A DNA stretch of 64,000 bases from Diatrype stigma (taxonomy: Eukaryota > Ascomycota > Sordariomycetes > Xylariales > Diatrypaceae), in the NCBI GenBank assembly GCA_022225965.2, contig JAKJXP020000120.1, positions 1-64,000 of the forward strand, read 5' to 3'. Numbering within the stretch: position 1 is the first letter of the stretch; each line of letters starts with the position of its first letter. The notes under the pieces are model-generated. The model was not told the DNA's origin and made no database searches. It was given only the letters and a program-made list of their open reading frames with translations. Position numbers and translations under genes: made by a program. Shown piece after piece: positions 38,568-49,832 of the stretch.

Positions 38568-39767
38568 GACTGCGGTCAGATTTCGCTGTCTTAATTGAAT
38601 GAATACACTCTACTGCCGTCCGCTGTGATGGGTATGGGTAAAGTGAGAGGGGAGGCAGCGGAACTGAAGGCAAAGGTGTTGGGGGTAACGATGTCGAAGG
38701 TCAGGGAGTAAAATGATCCTGACGTCGAGGTTGGGTGTTGAGTGTGGAGGGTTGAAATCGATAGGAAACTGAAGGAGACGGAAGCCGGAAGGTTTCAGTC
38801 TGTGATGCAGCTCGTCGGGTAGGTACAAAGCCTTTGTCACTTTGGGCACCTTTACCTAATCGGTACTAAAAGTATATGCATGTAGTTAGTGCCAAGATTT
38901 AGTTCCCCTCCCTGTCTTTTCCCTGTCAGCCTGTCTTGGAAGAATTTCATGAAGAAATTCACACAGAAATTCGCATAGATAAGAAGATTGCTCTTATTCA
39001 TGCCCACCTACTTGCACAAATAGATAAGGGATAAGGGATCAAGTTATGAATGCAGTCGAGGTATGATGGAGGTGGCCAGGTAGGCACCTAAGAGCTAGCC
39101 GTACGCTCAACTTTCTCGTAGAGATACCAGTATCTACAGAAGCAAGGCCCTTCTAATCGCTGGAGCCCGCTGTCTACTTTCTCAAGCATCTAACGCTAGG
39201 TATGTTCATGATAAATCGCCCCTACGAATAGTTAGTAGGCAGATAGGTAGGAGCACGTCGCATCAAAATCGTAGCATCCACATCATCAGCATCGAGTTTC
39301 TGCAAAAACAGATCGCTTGTATATTAGAGAACCAAAGTCACTCTCTGAGCAGCTACTATAATGTTATGAGCACACGTTGGGTATTGGTAAAGCCTCGCTT
39401 CTCTCATATCTCCCTTCCAGCTTCTCCCTTTGCCTACATCTCATCCTCATCACGGGCGAGAGAAAATATATCCATCCTGTCATGCTAGCCACAACTAGTG
39501 CATATGGCATGACCTTCAGATACCAGCCTGGCCGTCATTGAACTCCTTTATACATGCGTGACATGTAGGCATCCAGCCCCTCGCTTAGCAACCATCGTAT
39601 ATAAATCGATGTTTTGTTTTGGTGTATGCAATGACCCTTGCTACCGCTGCCATACAAGAACAGATATTGCGCTGCTCGATGAACGCTGTGCCCTCGTACT
39701 AGGCTAAGCACAAGCTTCGTTGGGTGGTGAGCTTCGGGCGTGTATGTGCAGACTAGGCCAACCCCTT
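38568..39767. other. Intergenic region between the TRF4-type gene and RCC1
   Basis: 1.2 kb with no gene seen: promoter of the TRF4-type gene and 3' region of RCC1. Confidence 0.5.
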
Positions 39768-41741
39768 CTATGAAGCACCGTTGGCATTTGCTTCGCCGTT
39801 GCCATTGGCTTGACCGTCGGCATTGGCTTGACCGTCGGCATTGGCTTGACCGTCGGCATTGGCTTCATCGTTGCCATTGGCTTCATCATTGCCATCTGCC
39901 TCATCGTCGCCATCTGCTTCAATCTGAGATTCCGCCGCTAGCATGGAGTACTGCCCGCCGGCACCGGCCCAGACGATCTGGCGGGTCTTGACCGCCGTGT
40001 TGTCGATGAGCGTCGGGACCTCAATTTCCTCGTCCGTGCCTTGGCCCGTCTGGTAGTTGGCCGAGAAGCCCCATGAATAGGTCTTGCCAGAGTCATCAAT
40101 GGCGAAGCTGGTGTCTGTACCAGCCGCGACGAATTCTGCGTGGATTCCTGCGAGTAGTGTTAGCGGTGGTTCCAGTTCTTTACCATGATAGGCAGGGGCC
40201 GTTATGAACGTAGCAGACATACCATCAATGCGTGTAGGTTCCATAAGGATACGTGGTTTCTTGTTCTCATCAAATACCGTGTTGTCATCGTTGTACTTGT
40301 CAGCAGGGTGGCCTACTTGGTGCCCGTCGATACGGCCCCACGTCAGAAGCTCGCCGTCCTCAGTGCAGGCGACAGTGTGGTGCTCGCCACCAACGATCTG
40401 GGCAATATCGCGCCCGCTCAGAGACTCGACGACGCGTGGCATAAGAACCATGGCGTCATCCTTGCCACTGTCGTCGCTGTGTCCCGTCTGTGAGTAGTTG
40501 TTGAGGCCCCAGCCCCAGACTTCCTTGTGGTTGTCGATGAAAAAGCTGTGGTAGGATCCGGCGCCGATGTCGATGGCGTACTTCTTAGCGGAGAACTTGC
40601 TGCAGCACTCAGGCCGCAAGCCAGCCTTAGAACCGTCGTGGCGAGTGGTCGCCTTCCGGCCAAGTTGGAATTGACCACCGCTACCCCAAGTGTAGACTCT
40701 GCCCGAGAGGCTCAAAGCCACAACGTGGTTTGATCCGCAAGCAAGCTTGGTAATGTTCTTCAAGCCGGGGATCACCATCGGTCTCGATTGGACACGTATG
40801 GTAGGAGTGAAACCGATAATGCCGTCGGAACCACGGAAAGTGCCCCAGCCGTAGACGCGCCCATCGACGGTGAGTGCGAAAGAAGCCGAGTCAGTGGCGG
40901 CGACCTGGCAGAATCTGTCCCCGTCAATAAAGTCGGCCTGGCTGACTTGTCCTGGTGTGCTTTCATGCGGATTGAGGCCGGTATCATCATCGTCATCATC
41001 CTCGTCCTCGTCATCGACATCGCGTGTGCCACCCTCCCAGGCGGTATCGCGGCCAAGAGCGCCATCATCGTTAACGCCCCAGGTAAAGATTCGGTTATCC
41101 TTGGTTAGGGCAATGGCGTGCATTCCGCCACAAGCAATCTCGACGATGCCGACCTTCTTGGGGTCGAGGTTGTGGTTTATGCGTGGTCGTTTGACATCAA
41201 TGGGCTTCTTGCCATCATACTTCTTGGCTCCGAGGCCAAGCTCGCCGGAGGAGCCTTCACCAAAAACGAAAACGTCGAGGACTTGTTTTGGGGCTTCGCC
41301 GATGACTTTTATCTCGGTCTTGGGGGGCACCTTCGCGCGGACGGTCTTCGGAGGCTTAGCAGTAGACTTGGTCTTCTTTGACGGGTTTGGCTTCACTTCC
41401 TCTTCCTCGTCTTCCTGCTCCTCTTCGACAGGCTGCTTCCGTTTTCTGCTCGAGCGAGCAGCGGCAGGCCTCCTGGAGGCGGACGCAGCTGAGTCGGGCG
41501 CAGCTGAGTCGGGCACAGCTGGGTCGGGCGCAGCTGTGTTGGACGCAGCTGGGTCGGACGCATCGGGGACGGATGTAGCGGGGACGGACGTAGCGCCATT
41601 AGTTGCCGCATTGTTTTGATTGGCATTGTCTGATCCTCCCAGTCCCTGGGTACGCGATCTTCTCGCAGCAGTGGCCGCTCTAAGGGCACTGCCCAGTCGA
41701 GAACTGCGGCCGGCTGCGGGAGCTGCCTTCTTTGGAGGCAT
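39768..41741 (-). CDS. RCC1 / Pim1 family guanine-nucleotide exchange factor for Ran
   Basis: Chromatin-bound exchange factor that loads Ran with GTP, setting up nuclear transport and spindle cues. Two exons, 40223-41741 and 39768-40147, with a 75-nt intron (GTATGT...CGCAG, branch CGCTAACAC), give 632 residues. The intron is a multiple of three and has no stop, so the unspliced frame is also open (657 residues); splicing restores the family sequence RIDGIHAEFVAAGTDTSFA. The N-terminus (about 155 residues) is disordered, with an APDSAAPDS-type repeat and a basic stretch (SRKRKQP, PSKKTKS) likely to be the nuclear signal. The seven-bladed propeller starts at VFVFGEGSSGELGLG, with blades marked by HAIALT, VYGWGTFRG, HVVALS, VYTWGSGGQFQLG, HHTVAC, LLTWGRIDGHQVG and YSWGFSANYQTG. 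The C-terminus has an ANADGQ repeat tail. Confidence 0.93.
   Translation of the reverse strand: MPPKKAAPAAGRSSRLGSALRAATAARRSRTQGLGGSDNANQNNAATNGATSVPATSVPDASDPAASNTAAPDPAVPDSAAPDSAASASRRPAAARSSRKRKQPVEEEQEDEEEEVKPNPSKKTKSTAKPPKTVRAKVPPKTEIKVIGEAPKQVLDVFVFGEGSSGELGLGAKKYDGKKPIDVKRPRINHNLDPKKVGIVEIACGGMHAIALTKDNRIFTWGVNDDGALGRDTAWEGGTRDVDDEDEDDDDDDTGLNPHESTPGQVSQADFIDGDRFCQVAATDSASFALTVDGRVYGWGTFRGSDGIIGFTPTIRVQSRPMVIPGLKNITKLACGSNHVVALSLSGRVYTWGSGGQFQLGRKATTRHDGSKAGLRPECCSKFSAKKYAIDIGAGSYHSFFIDNHKEVWGWGLNNYSQTGHSDDSGKDDAMVLMPRVVESLSGRDIAQIVGGEHHTVACTEDGELLTWGRIDGHQVGHPADKYNDDNTVFDENKKPRILMEPTRIDGMSATFITAPAYHGKELEPPLTLLAGIHAEFVAAGTDTSFAIDDSGKTYSWGFSANYQTGQGTDEEIEVPTLIDNTAVKTRQIVWAGAGGQYSMLAAESQIEADGDDEADGNDEANGNDEANADGQANADGQANADGQANGNGEANANGAS
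39789..39910. repeat. Coding repeat for the Ala-Asn-Ala-Asp-Gly-Gln tail of RCC1
   Basis: Three near-perfect 18-bp units (consensus TTGGCTTGACCGTCGGCA) plus decayed flanking copies. On the minus strand they encode the repeat tail of the RCC1-type protein. Confidence 0.85.
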
Positions 41742-43693
41742 TGTGGCGGTAGGTAATGACAGGAGGTTGGACTGAAATATGAACGGGGAGCAGCGCTATC
41801 GGTTCAGCGCCGAGGTGGATGAGGGTAGTTCAGTTATATACGTGATGCGCGTGTGTCAGGCTTTCGGTAACAGATTGCGACAAAGTCGGGGGAATGACAG
41901 AAGTGAAGGTCTGCTCGATGCAAAAACCCAACAGAGTCAAGTCGAGATCTGGTGGAAGGTCTCGAGGAACGGTGGGCGCGTCGGGAACTGGGGAATGAGA
42001 GTTCAGGACAAAGAAAGGAATGGGGAGCCGAGAGGACAATTGTGAATTGACGGATTCAACAATTCGGTTATTTCGAGTGCTTCTTTGTTCTTTCCTTAGC
42101 AGTCAAACCTTTGTGCGCAGGATTTTCAGGCGTGTAGTTGTCGGGTGTATGTGTGTATGGTATGTGTGTATGGTATCTGGGTATGGACGTCAAGGGACTC
42201 AGGAGAATTGGTGCAGGTGGTTGGGGTACGCGCCAGAGAAGGGTATCTCAGTGAAAAGGGCGGCACAACTTGGAAACGAGTGCCTGGAAACTTGTAAAAA
42301 GTCTAGAGTAAGGGCACGTGTGTAGGTGTAGAAAGGATGAAGGTGTGTATGGTGAGTAGTTGGCAGTTGGGTAGTAGGCGCATCACGTTACGGTAGGTAG
42401 TGCGATGTTTTATTTTCTTTTTCTTTTTTGTACGATCGGATCGATCGCACCCTAGACTTAACCAACGGAAATAATAGGCTAGGTACAGGATGTACAGGAT
42501 GTACTCGGGATTACTCCATACAATGACCATTCTTCAGGACGCCCTGTACCGGATACGACATGTCGGCTTAGGCATATGGCCTTCTGTATTATTATTTTTT
42601 TGTCTTTTCTTCCTCCCACACAGATACTTACGGACCTATCCGCAATGAACATACATCCCGATAAGCCAGACTACCTACCTGCACATGGCCGTATTAGGAG
42701 GTTAGGTACCTAGAGGTATCGAGGTTGTATGTTTATTTCTCGGATCAGTCGACCTATGAGCTCTCAATTGGCCTTTTCGGTAGAGTTACATATGCTTCAG
42801 TGGGTCTATGTAGTAGTAGAACTGGGCATATCGGGTTAGCTGCTCCCGTCACCCCTGTGCTCAATACCTAACCGGCATAGGCGGTAGGCCATCCACTAAA
42901 CCTCGCGCTGAAGTTCGTAGATCGACAGGTTCCCAGTGGTTCCCTAGCTGTGATCCACACAAGCTGCTTGACCGCCTGCCAAAGACGGATGTAGCCCAAT
43001 AAGCCTCAAGGGTGTTCATCTAGGGGGAGCCTGCCAACTTGTCTTGCTTATCAAGGGTTCGAGGTGCTATCAGCTGGTGATAGCAAATCTTAGTGACGTA
43101 GGTACCTTTTTCATCCGGCAGAATGATAAAAATTTCCAGCCCCAGCTCCAGTGGTGAAGGCGGTCAATTACAGGCCTCGTCCTGTGATTGGTTGTCGTGC
43201 AGTCCCAGAAGGTACCTAAGTACCTATCAGTCCGCGAGGTGAATGTGGAATATACATACATGCCGTGCATACCTCTGGACCTCAACCATCACTTAGCATA
43301 TGGTAATGAGGAGCACGTTTTGAAGTGTTGAAAAGCCTTTAAATCATCAGTTTATCTGTAACACCGCAAGCTGTGCAGCTGAATCAAGAGCGATAATAAG
43401 AAGAAAATAAAATCAACGCCTTCTTATGGCACCCCGTCTTCCGTTTCCGGTGGTTGTCTCTCCCTCTCCCTCTGTCTCTAACTTATAGACCTCTGAGAAA
43501 AGAAAGATCGGATTCCCAACCTCACATCGTCCTGGGCCCGGAAACTCCCTCGTTTTCTGGTATCTCTTTTTTCTTTCCTTTTGTTCACCCGACCCGTAAT
43601 TGCGCCTCCCGTACCCGTGACCATGAACCCATCCATCCATCCATCCATCCCTCCCCCAACTAGGTAATCAAACAGAAATTTTTACATAAGCAA
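41742..43693. other. Intergenic region between RCC1 and the metallothionein-like gene
   Basis: 2.0 kb without a supportable gene. Contains poly-T tracts near 42410-42430 and 42590, and a CCAT array at 43629-43648. Confidence 0.5.
43629..43648. repeat. Tandem repeat, 5 x 4 bp (CCAT)
   Basis: Five perfect CCAT units just beyond the 3' end of the metallothionein-like gene. Confidence 0.85.
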
Positions 43694-44222
43694 TCATGCC
43701 TTCGTGGTGAAATCGACCTCGTTCGGGTTCGCACTACCCGTCGTCGCAGCGCTGCGCTCGCACGTGCAAGACGCCGCCGGTCTGGCGCCGCACGAGCAGG
43801 CCGCGCCGCTGGCCACCTGGGCGTTCTCCCGGGCGGCGTTGTCGCACGTGCACTGGCCGGCCGGCCGCGCCCGGCAGGAGCAGCGGGCGCCGGACACGGC
43901 GTTCTCGGCCGGGGCCTTGTCGCACGTGCAGTGCAGGGCCGACTGCTTGCCGCAGGAGCACTTCGCTTGCGCGGCTACATGGGGGGGTTGGTTAGTTTGT
44001 GTTTCCTAGCTAGAGCTGGGTGCGCAGAAGGTTGGTAGGTGGTAGCTGAAACGAAGAGGGGGGGTCTGTATCTATGATATATGTGGTATAATGCAGATTT
44101 AAAGGCCGTGGCCTGGTAGGTAACAATAGGAGTAGTAGAGCTGAAAACTCACCACAGACACACTGGCCACCGCTGTTCTTGCCACAGCAGGTAGATGATG
44201 TGTTCGCAACTGAAGTCGTCAT
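43694..44222 (-). CDS. Metallothionein-like Cys-rich protein
   Basis: Two exons, 44153-44222 and 43694-43974, phase-1 junction, give 116 residues with 16 cysteines. After a CC pair and a CVC near the N-terminus come three similar units, each a CSC followed about 10 residues later by a CTC (spacers such as GKQSALH, RARPAGQ and GARPAAS). CxC pairs of this kind bind Cu(I) or Zn(II) in metallothioneins. The C-terminus is non-Cys and ends in NEVDFTTKA. No signal peptide, so it is probably cytosolic. The acceptor at 43975 is fixed by the CVC-AAQAKCSC join. A copper-type ATPase gene lies 9 kb to the right, so copper buffering plus export is a reasonable inference, though metal specificity cannot be read from sequence. 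It could equally store zinc. Confidence 0.85.
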
Positions 44223-45403
44223 GATTGCTTGCTTGTTGGTTGGGTGGTTGTTTATGACGGATATATGTCGTCACGGGTGTAGATGTTGGAGGTCGTTTGG
44301 GTAAGGAGGTGAGGTTTGTTTGCTTGGTACTCCGTTGTATGTTGCTTCGGTATGACGGTGGATGAGGAGATGAGTCTGAAACAATATACGGATTTGTTAT
44401 AGAGTAGATGGGTAGGTATGCTGTGAATCCAACATCAGCAGTTTCTCCGAGGGGACAAGACGGTATTTGTACGCGTAGCCTTTGTTCGACGACTAACACC
44501 ACCGGCGGTATAAGCTCACCAGCAGGTGTACCACCATAGTAACAGCACTGCCATCATTGGCCAGGGCGGATGGTCATCACCTTTCCACTGATTGGTCCTA
44601 TGCTGAAAGACCTTGGGCCCCGGCAAAGTGCGCAGCCAATCGGAGCGCTCTTGATTACCCAAAACTGCCTTAGACCTCGACCGGCCGATCGTACATGGAG
44701 ACTCCGTACCTTTCTTCTCCACATCGCCACCGTTACCCGGAAAGATACATAGAGACGAGGTATCATTTTAGGGGTCCAAGCTGACTAGCGTCCTAGGCTT
44801 GCGAACTCTGGAGCCATCGAATGATGTTTGTTGGAAAAACCATCATAGCATCGTTCCACTTGGAGCTTACCTGCATACATACGAAGTAGGTCTCTGTAAA
44901 AAGCGCGGACTTACCTAGTGATTGCATAAGAAGCAGGGTATGGCAGTCAGGGGCTAACGGAATGGTGGGCATTGCATAGAAGGTAAGGTAAGAATACGAA
45001 TAGCCAGTTAGCATGTTCAGCCATAGATTCGGTACATGATAGAAAATCCAACTACGACAAGCCTTTCTAAGCTTGGCAACGTTCTTCTTCTGGTCCTTGA
45101 AGATGAGGGTCGAGACTTGTAAGTTCGAGAAATGAGATGGGTTGATAATGGCTTATTCGGCTAGTATAATCACTGCGGACACTTTCCGTTGTTGAAACGC
45201 GCACACTGGGGGCGGTGGTATACTTCCTTCAGCACATAATACAATAGTGGCAATAGACTTAATAAGGAATCATCAATGAACCTGAATATTCATCGCGAGC
45301 TATATCTATCTCGCTAGACTGATGTAATCACTATGTCTATTGTAGAACTAGGCTAGAGACGCAGAAGAACAAAAAATAACAACAAAAGAGCTCTTTAGCC
45401 GAC
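44223..45403. promoter_or_regulatory. Metallothionein-like promoter and MET10 3' region
   Basis: 1.2 kb with no supportable gene. Expected to hold the upstream signals of the metallothionein-like gene; I did not find a convincing metal-response or Ace1/Mac1-type site. Confidence 0.45.
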
Positions 45404-48400
45404 CTAATACACCTCCAAGACGTATCGTCCATCCTCCTTGAGCCGGTCGATCTCCTTCTTCGCATCGACCTTGCGGCTGCCGCCCATCTTTGCCTCCAGG
45501 GCGATAGCCTCCATCAGGACATCCGTCACGTCGGGGACGGGCCAGGTAGGGCCGCACAGGTAGAACGAGCCCTCCTCCTTGATGTAGGCCTTCACGATAT
45601 CGGCGATGGTCTGGCGCATGCGGTCCTGGATGTAGATCTTCTGGGGCTGGTCGCGGGAGAAGGCGGCGCCGAGCAGCGTGATGACGCCGGCGTCGACGTA
45701 CGCCTCCCACTCCTCGCCGTAGAGATACTCCTCGCGCTGGTGGCGCGAGCCCAGGTATAGTAGAATGGCGCCGATGTCCTTGCCCTGCGCCTTCTGCATG
45801 GCGCGGTACTGCACGAAGGCGCGGAAGGGCGCCAGACCCGTACCCAGACCGGCCATGATCAAGGGTGCGTCGTCACGCGCCGGCAGCTTCATCACCGACG
45901 GCTTGACCGAGGCTGTAATAGCCGACCCCACGGGCAGGTTGCTGAGGTAGCGCGTGGCCTGGCCGTAGCGCTGCCGGCCCTTGCTGTCCACCCAGTCCAC
46001 GACGACGATCATGAGCGCGACGGCGTTGGGGGTGACGGCCTGGGCGGAGGCGATCGAGTACTCGCGGCGCTTGAGAGGACCGACAAGACGGACGAGTTCG
46101 GGGAAGCTGGGCCGCGCCGATTGGAACTCTTCCAAGACGTCAGCGTAGGTGATAAAGTCGACCTCAGCACGACGCTTGAACTCCTCGGCACCCTCTGGGG
46201 TGCTCAGACCAGCGAGCTTCTTCTTCTCGATCTCCTCGGTCGCCAGCTCGGCCAGTGACTCGTAGAATCGCTTGGGAGGCTTGCCAAAGATGTCGATGTT
46301 TTGTACCAGGGATTGATACACGGTACGGCTCTCGAGTACAGATGGATCTTCTCGCGACGGAACCTGGACGAGATCGTCCGCGTTCAGTCCGTATGATCCA
46401 ATGAATTTCTGCACTAGCTCGGGGTCATTATCGGCATGGATACCAAGCGCCTCTCCGATGTTGTAAGTAAGACCTGAGTCACCAAGGTCGAACTCGATGT
46501 GGAAGATGTTTCGGTCGTAGGTTGAGGGTGTCAGCCTGCGGTTCTCCTTGACGTGAATCGTGTAGGTCTTGACATTCAGGTCTGGTCGCAGAGTCAAGTC
46601 AGTACCGTATGCCTCCTTGAAGACGAGACCCTTGGCGGCGGATTGCCAGGTGGTCAGGCCAAGGTCTTCTTCCGGCTCCACCTTGGCGAACGGCACAAAG
46701 CTGTTCGTTTTCAGGGTCTGGGGTAGGACCTGGTCGGCTTCATCAGCAGCTTCGGCCCATGACTCTGGTACTTCAATCTGCTTGAGAGACTTCTCAACAG
46801 CATCAATGCATTCCTCGAGAGTAGGCTGATTGCCTTCTAGGGAAGACAGCTTCTCGAGCAGCTCTTGCTTCATATCTGGCGTGGCCAATTTAAGAAAAGC
46901 AAGCTCGACGAGCAATCTAGCTGCGTTGGCGTCGGCCTCGAAAGCAGGAGATAGGGCCGAGTCCAAAATATGGAGCGCGATGTTCCTGGATCGCACATCC
47001 TTGCGAATGGTGGCCGGGATACGCTTCTCGATATCCTCGTCCTTGAAGTTTGGCAGTCTTAGCAGCAACTCCCCACTATCCTTAATGCTCTTAGAGACAG
47101 CGACTTCCTTCAGGAGCTTTTCGTCGTTCACTACGACGACGTCCGCTTGCTCAACAGGGTAAGGAGCATCGATGGTAGTTGGGGACGTTCTCAAGTCAGT
47201 TCGAATAACGCCACCCTGGACGAGGTTGTCGTGCGATTCATTCAAGTAGATGTTGCTGGACGGATCTCTGGAGAGCAAGCTACCGACGACTGTAGGCGAG
47301 GATAGAGTGACAGAATCGTCAAGATCCCAGAAAATAAACTGGCGCGTAGCCTCATGTTGAGGCAGCTGGACGTGGGCCTCGGTTGACGACTTGAAGAAAG
47401 TCTTGAAGACGATCGAGGCGACACTATCAGGGGTAAGCGTGTGGGTAGCGGGGTATTTGACATCGACGACTGCTGGAGTCGAGGCTGCAGCATTCGAGAG
47501 CGATACGGTAGTGAGGACGTCCGAATATAACACCGACTGGACGGCAACATCAGATACAGCAGCGTCATTGGCGACTTGGCCTAAAACGGCGATGGTCTGC
47601 ACCGAAGCCGGAAGCACCTTGAGGAATCCCTCCTCCACGAAAGGTCGGTACACTCGGACGCTCACAACGCCAACCTTGGCTCCGTCCGCAGCCAGTTGGG
47701 CAACGACCTGCTTGGCCAGCTGTGATTCCACACTTCCGAAGACCACGAGAACATTCTCGGCGGCCTCGTGACCAGCGTACTCGAATAGCCCATACTCGGT
47801 ACCGAGCTCATCATTGAAAGCCTGAAGTAGCTCGACTACCTTTCCGGCACTGTCAAGTCGCTGGTTGAAAGACTCGGCAGCCTTGGAGACTTTGTTGAAG
47901 ACATCGGAGACACCCGTCTCGCTCAGAACGTCGATGACTCTCAGAGTCTCCCGGGACGTGTGAACGCCGTCGTAAATGTGGAGCGTGGGCAAAACCTTGG
48001 CCATCAAAGTGGAAAACAGGGCCATATGCTGTGCCTCATAAGGCGAGGAACTGGATACAAGTCCCAAGCCGAGCTCTTCAGACAGTTGCAAAGCAGTGCC
48101 ATACTCGGTGATAAGACCAGCGTCGGCATCGTAGTCGGCCGCAGCAACATGGGCCACGAAGGGACTCGCAACGCCATAGAGTAAGGAGAGCTGATCCAAA
48201 GCGGCGCGCAGATGGCGCAGACTGGGAGATGCAGCCAACAAAGTCTGGGGGATGTTGCGCTTGCTCAGGTCGAAGTCCTTGGAGAAGATATAACCGAGAG
48301 CGAAAGCGCCAGCGCCAGTACGTGTCTGTAGAGGCAAGACACTTGTGGGGTAGCCGAAGATGTTGTTCTCCTGCTCCTCTGACCACTGCTTCACAGCGAC

Positions 48401-48646
48401 ATCTAACTCGAAAGTCTCGGGGGAATACGAGAAGATCTTGTCAGACAGCTTGTAGGCAATCTGCTGAACAAGGAGCTGTCCGGTCACATAGGTGGGGCCG
48501 GAGATGGATGAGAGAGCGATGGGTTGACCAAAGGGCAACGTCGAGGTCCTCTTGGTGAACTCGGTACGCTCCGTCATGGTATCAGACAGGGTGATCTGAT
48601 TCGCATACGCGCTCTTGTCACTTTCTATTTGGCCGGCCTGCATCAT
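45404..48646 (-). CDS. MET10: Sulfite reductase (NADPH) flavoprotein alpha subunit
   Basis: Assimilatory sulfite reductase, flavin subunit: passes electrons from NADPH through FAD to the haem subunit (MET5) that makes sulfide for Cys and Met. Single exon, 1080 residues, close to the usual fungal length. The N-terminal half is a pyruvate:ferredoxin-oxidoreductase-like region (for example SISGPTYVTGQLLVQQIAYKL in two parts, and VLVVFGSVESQLAKQVV). The C-terminal half is the ferredoxin-NADP reductase module: RREYSIASAQ (about 859, FAD binding), GTGLAPFRAF (about 932) and YLGSRHQREEYLYGEEW (NADPH side), ending in the aromatic YVLEVY. The first ATG of the frame, at 48646 (Met-Met), was taken as the start; 48643 is equally possible. 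No separate flavodoxin (FMN) motif was evident, as in yeast Met10. HAL2, another sulfate-assimilation gene, lies 13.5 kb to the right. Confidence 0.94.
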   Translation of the reverse strand: MMQAGQIESDKSAYANQITLSDTMTERTEFTKRTSTLPFGQPIALSSISGPTYVTGQLLVQQIAYKLSDKIFSYSPETFELDVAVKQWSEEQENNIFGYPTSVLPLQTRTGAGAFALGYIFSKDFDLSKRNIPQTLLAASPSLRHLRAALDQLSLLYGVASPFVAHVAAADYDADAGLITEYGTALQLSEELGLGLVSSSSPYEAQHMALFSTLMAKVLPTLHIYDGVHTSRETLRVIDVLSETGVSDVFNKVSKAAESFNQRLDSAGKVVELLQAFNDELGTEYGLFEYAGHEAAENVLVVFGSVESQLAKQVVAQLAADGAKVGVVSVRVYRPFVEEGFLKVLPASVQTIAVLGQVANDAAVSDVAVQSVLYSDVLTTVSLSNAAASTPAVVDVKYPATHTLTPDSVASIVFKTFFKSSTEAHVQLPQHEATRQFIFWDLDDSVTLSSPTVVGSLLSRDPSSNIYLNESHDNLVQGGVIRTDLRTSPTTIDAPYPVEQADVVVVNDEKLLKEVAVSKSIKDSGELLLRLPNFKDEDIEKRIPATIRKDVRSRNIALHILDSALSPAFEADANAARLLVELAFLKLATPDMKQELLEKLSSLEGNQPTLEECIDAVEKSLKQIEVPESWAEAADEADQVLPQTLKTNSFVPFAKVEPEEDLGLTTWQSAAKGLVFKEAYGTDLTLRPDLNVKTYTIHVKENRRLTPSTYDRNIFHIEFDLGDSGLTYNIGEALGIHADNDPELVQKFIGSYGLNADDLVQVPSREDPSVLESRTVYQSLVQNIDIFGKPPKRFYESLAELATEEIEKKKLAGLSTPEGAEEFKRRAEVDFITYADVLEEFQSARPSFPELVRLVGPLKRREYSIASAQAVTPNAVALMIVVVDWVDSKGRQRYGQATRYLSNLPVGSAITASVKPSVMKLPARDDAPLIMAGLGTGLAPFRAFVQYRAMQKAQGKDIGAILLYLGSRHQREEYLYGEEWEAYVDAGVITLLGAAFSRDQPQKIYIQDRMRQTIADIVKAYIKEEGSFYLCGPTWPVPDVTDVLMEAIALEAKMGGSRKVDAKKEIDRLKEDGRYVLEVY

Positions 48647-49832
48647 GAAGGTTCCGTTTGACCGCCGTGGGCTTTGGAGACCCGGGAAGTCCTGGACAAG
48701 CACAGTGGAAGATTAGAACCGGGATACCAGGCACCAGGGCGTCTCTCCGAGGAAGGACACTGGGAGACTATTGTCAGAAGACTCTGATCCAAGTTCTGTC
48801 TGAAAGCGGCCGGGCTGGATGAGGACTGAACTGGAAGAGTCTCTTCGCAAGCAAGGACACGATATGGAATAGTCAAGATTGGGAAGTCACAAGTCACTCC
48901 ATCGAAGTCAGAGTCGAAGAGAGAACACGAAGACTAATAAAACAAGACCTACTACTCCTCTGTGGCCGAAAGCGCTCCATAATGGACTAAGTGGTTTGGG
49001 CAAGGCACCCATTGTCACTATACGTAGTACCTAGGTAGTGTGGGATCGCAAAGTGTGCCGAAACCGCGACGGTTCTCGGCCGGCTATTGTTAGCACATCT
49101 GCGGATAGCAGCACGAAGCAGCGTCCTGGCAGCCTGGGGAAGCGGGTAAGAAATTTTCTTTGTAATTTTTTTGCCTCCTGGTGATTCAATGTCTGGGCCT
49201 CAATGGCTGTCGGTAGTGTCGGTAGTGTCGGTAGTGGTCAAGTTGCCGTCGAGCAAGTCACGCAAGTTGACCTAGAAATCGCGCCGTCGCAGGAAACTAT
49301 CACGCCATCGGAGCTAGGCTGGAAATGGCTTAGATACATCCCGTAGCTCCGGGCTGTGCCTAAGCCCTAAGGCGCCAAGACCATAGATCATAGCAGGGGA
49401 CCAATGGACCATCTAATCAATCAACCACTGGATGAACCCTGGAGATCTAGATTGGGTTATCGGTTCAGGTTGTTTGGTGGGATAACGGATAACGTGTGGC
49501 AATTGAATCTGTCAATTGAATCTCCAGGGTTGTCGAGGTAGCAAGCGGGGCGGGGCTTCTCCAATACCGAATTATCTCCAATGCTCGCTCTTTCAAGACG
49601 TCATGTAACTACTTTAAGTAAGTACCCAATCCGTTATCATACAGTTTGATAATTGCGTAATTGCGATGATGCTGCAACGCGGGATACACTGAGAGTAAGT
49701 AGTCAGAATGAAACAGTCAGAAACCTTAAGCCCCGGGTTAGTATGAACTATGAAGTAGTACAGATAAATGCATAAGCAGGCAACTACCTATAAAGCTATA
49801 ACGTAGGTAGACACAGCAGCCACAGGTAGGCC
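48647..49832. promoter_or_regulatory. MET10 upstream region
   Basis: 1.2 kb between the MET10 start and the 3' end of the nitrilase-family gene, both on the minus strand. No gene seen. I looked for the CYS3/MetR site ATGRYRYCAT and did not find a clear match. A GGTAGTGTC triplication lies near 49211-49237 and an ACCTAGGT palindrome at 49029-49036. Confidence 0.45.
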
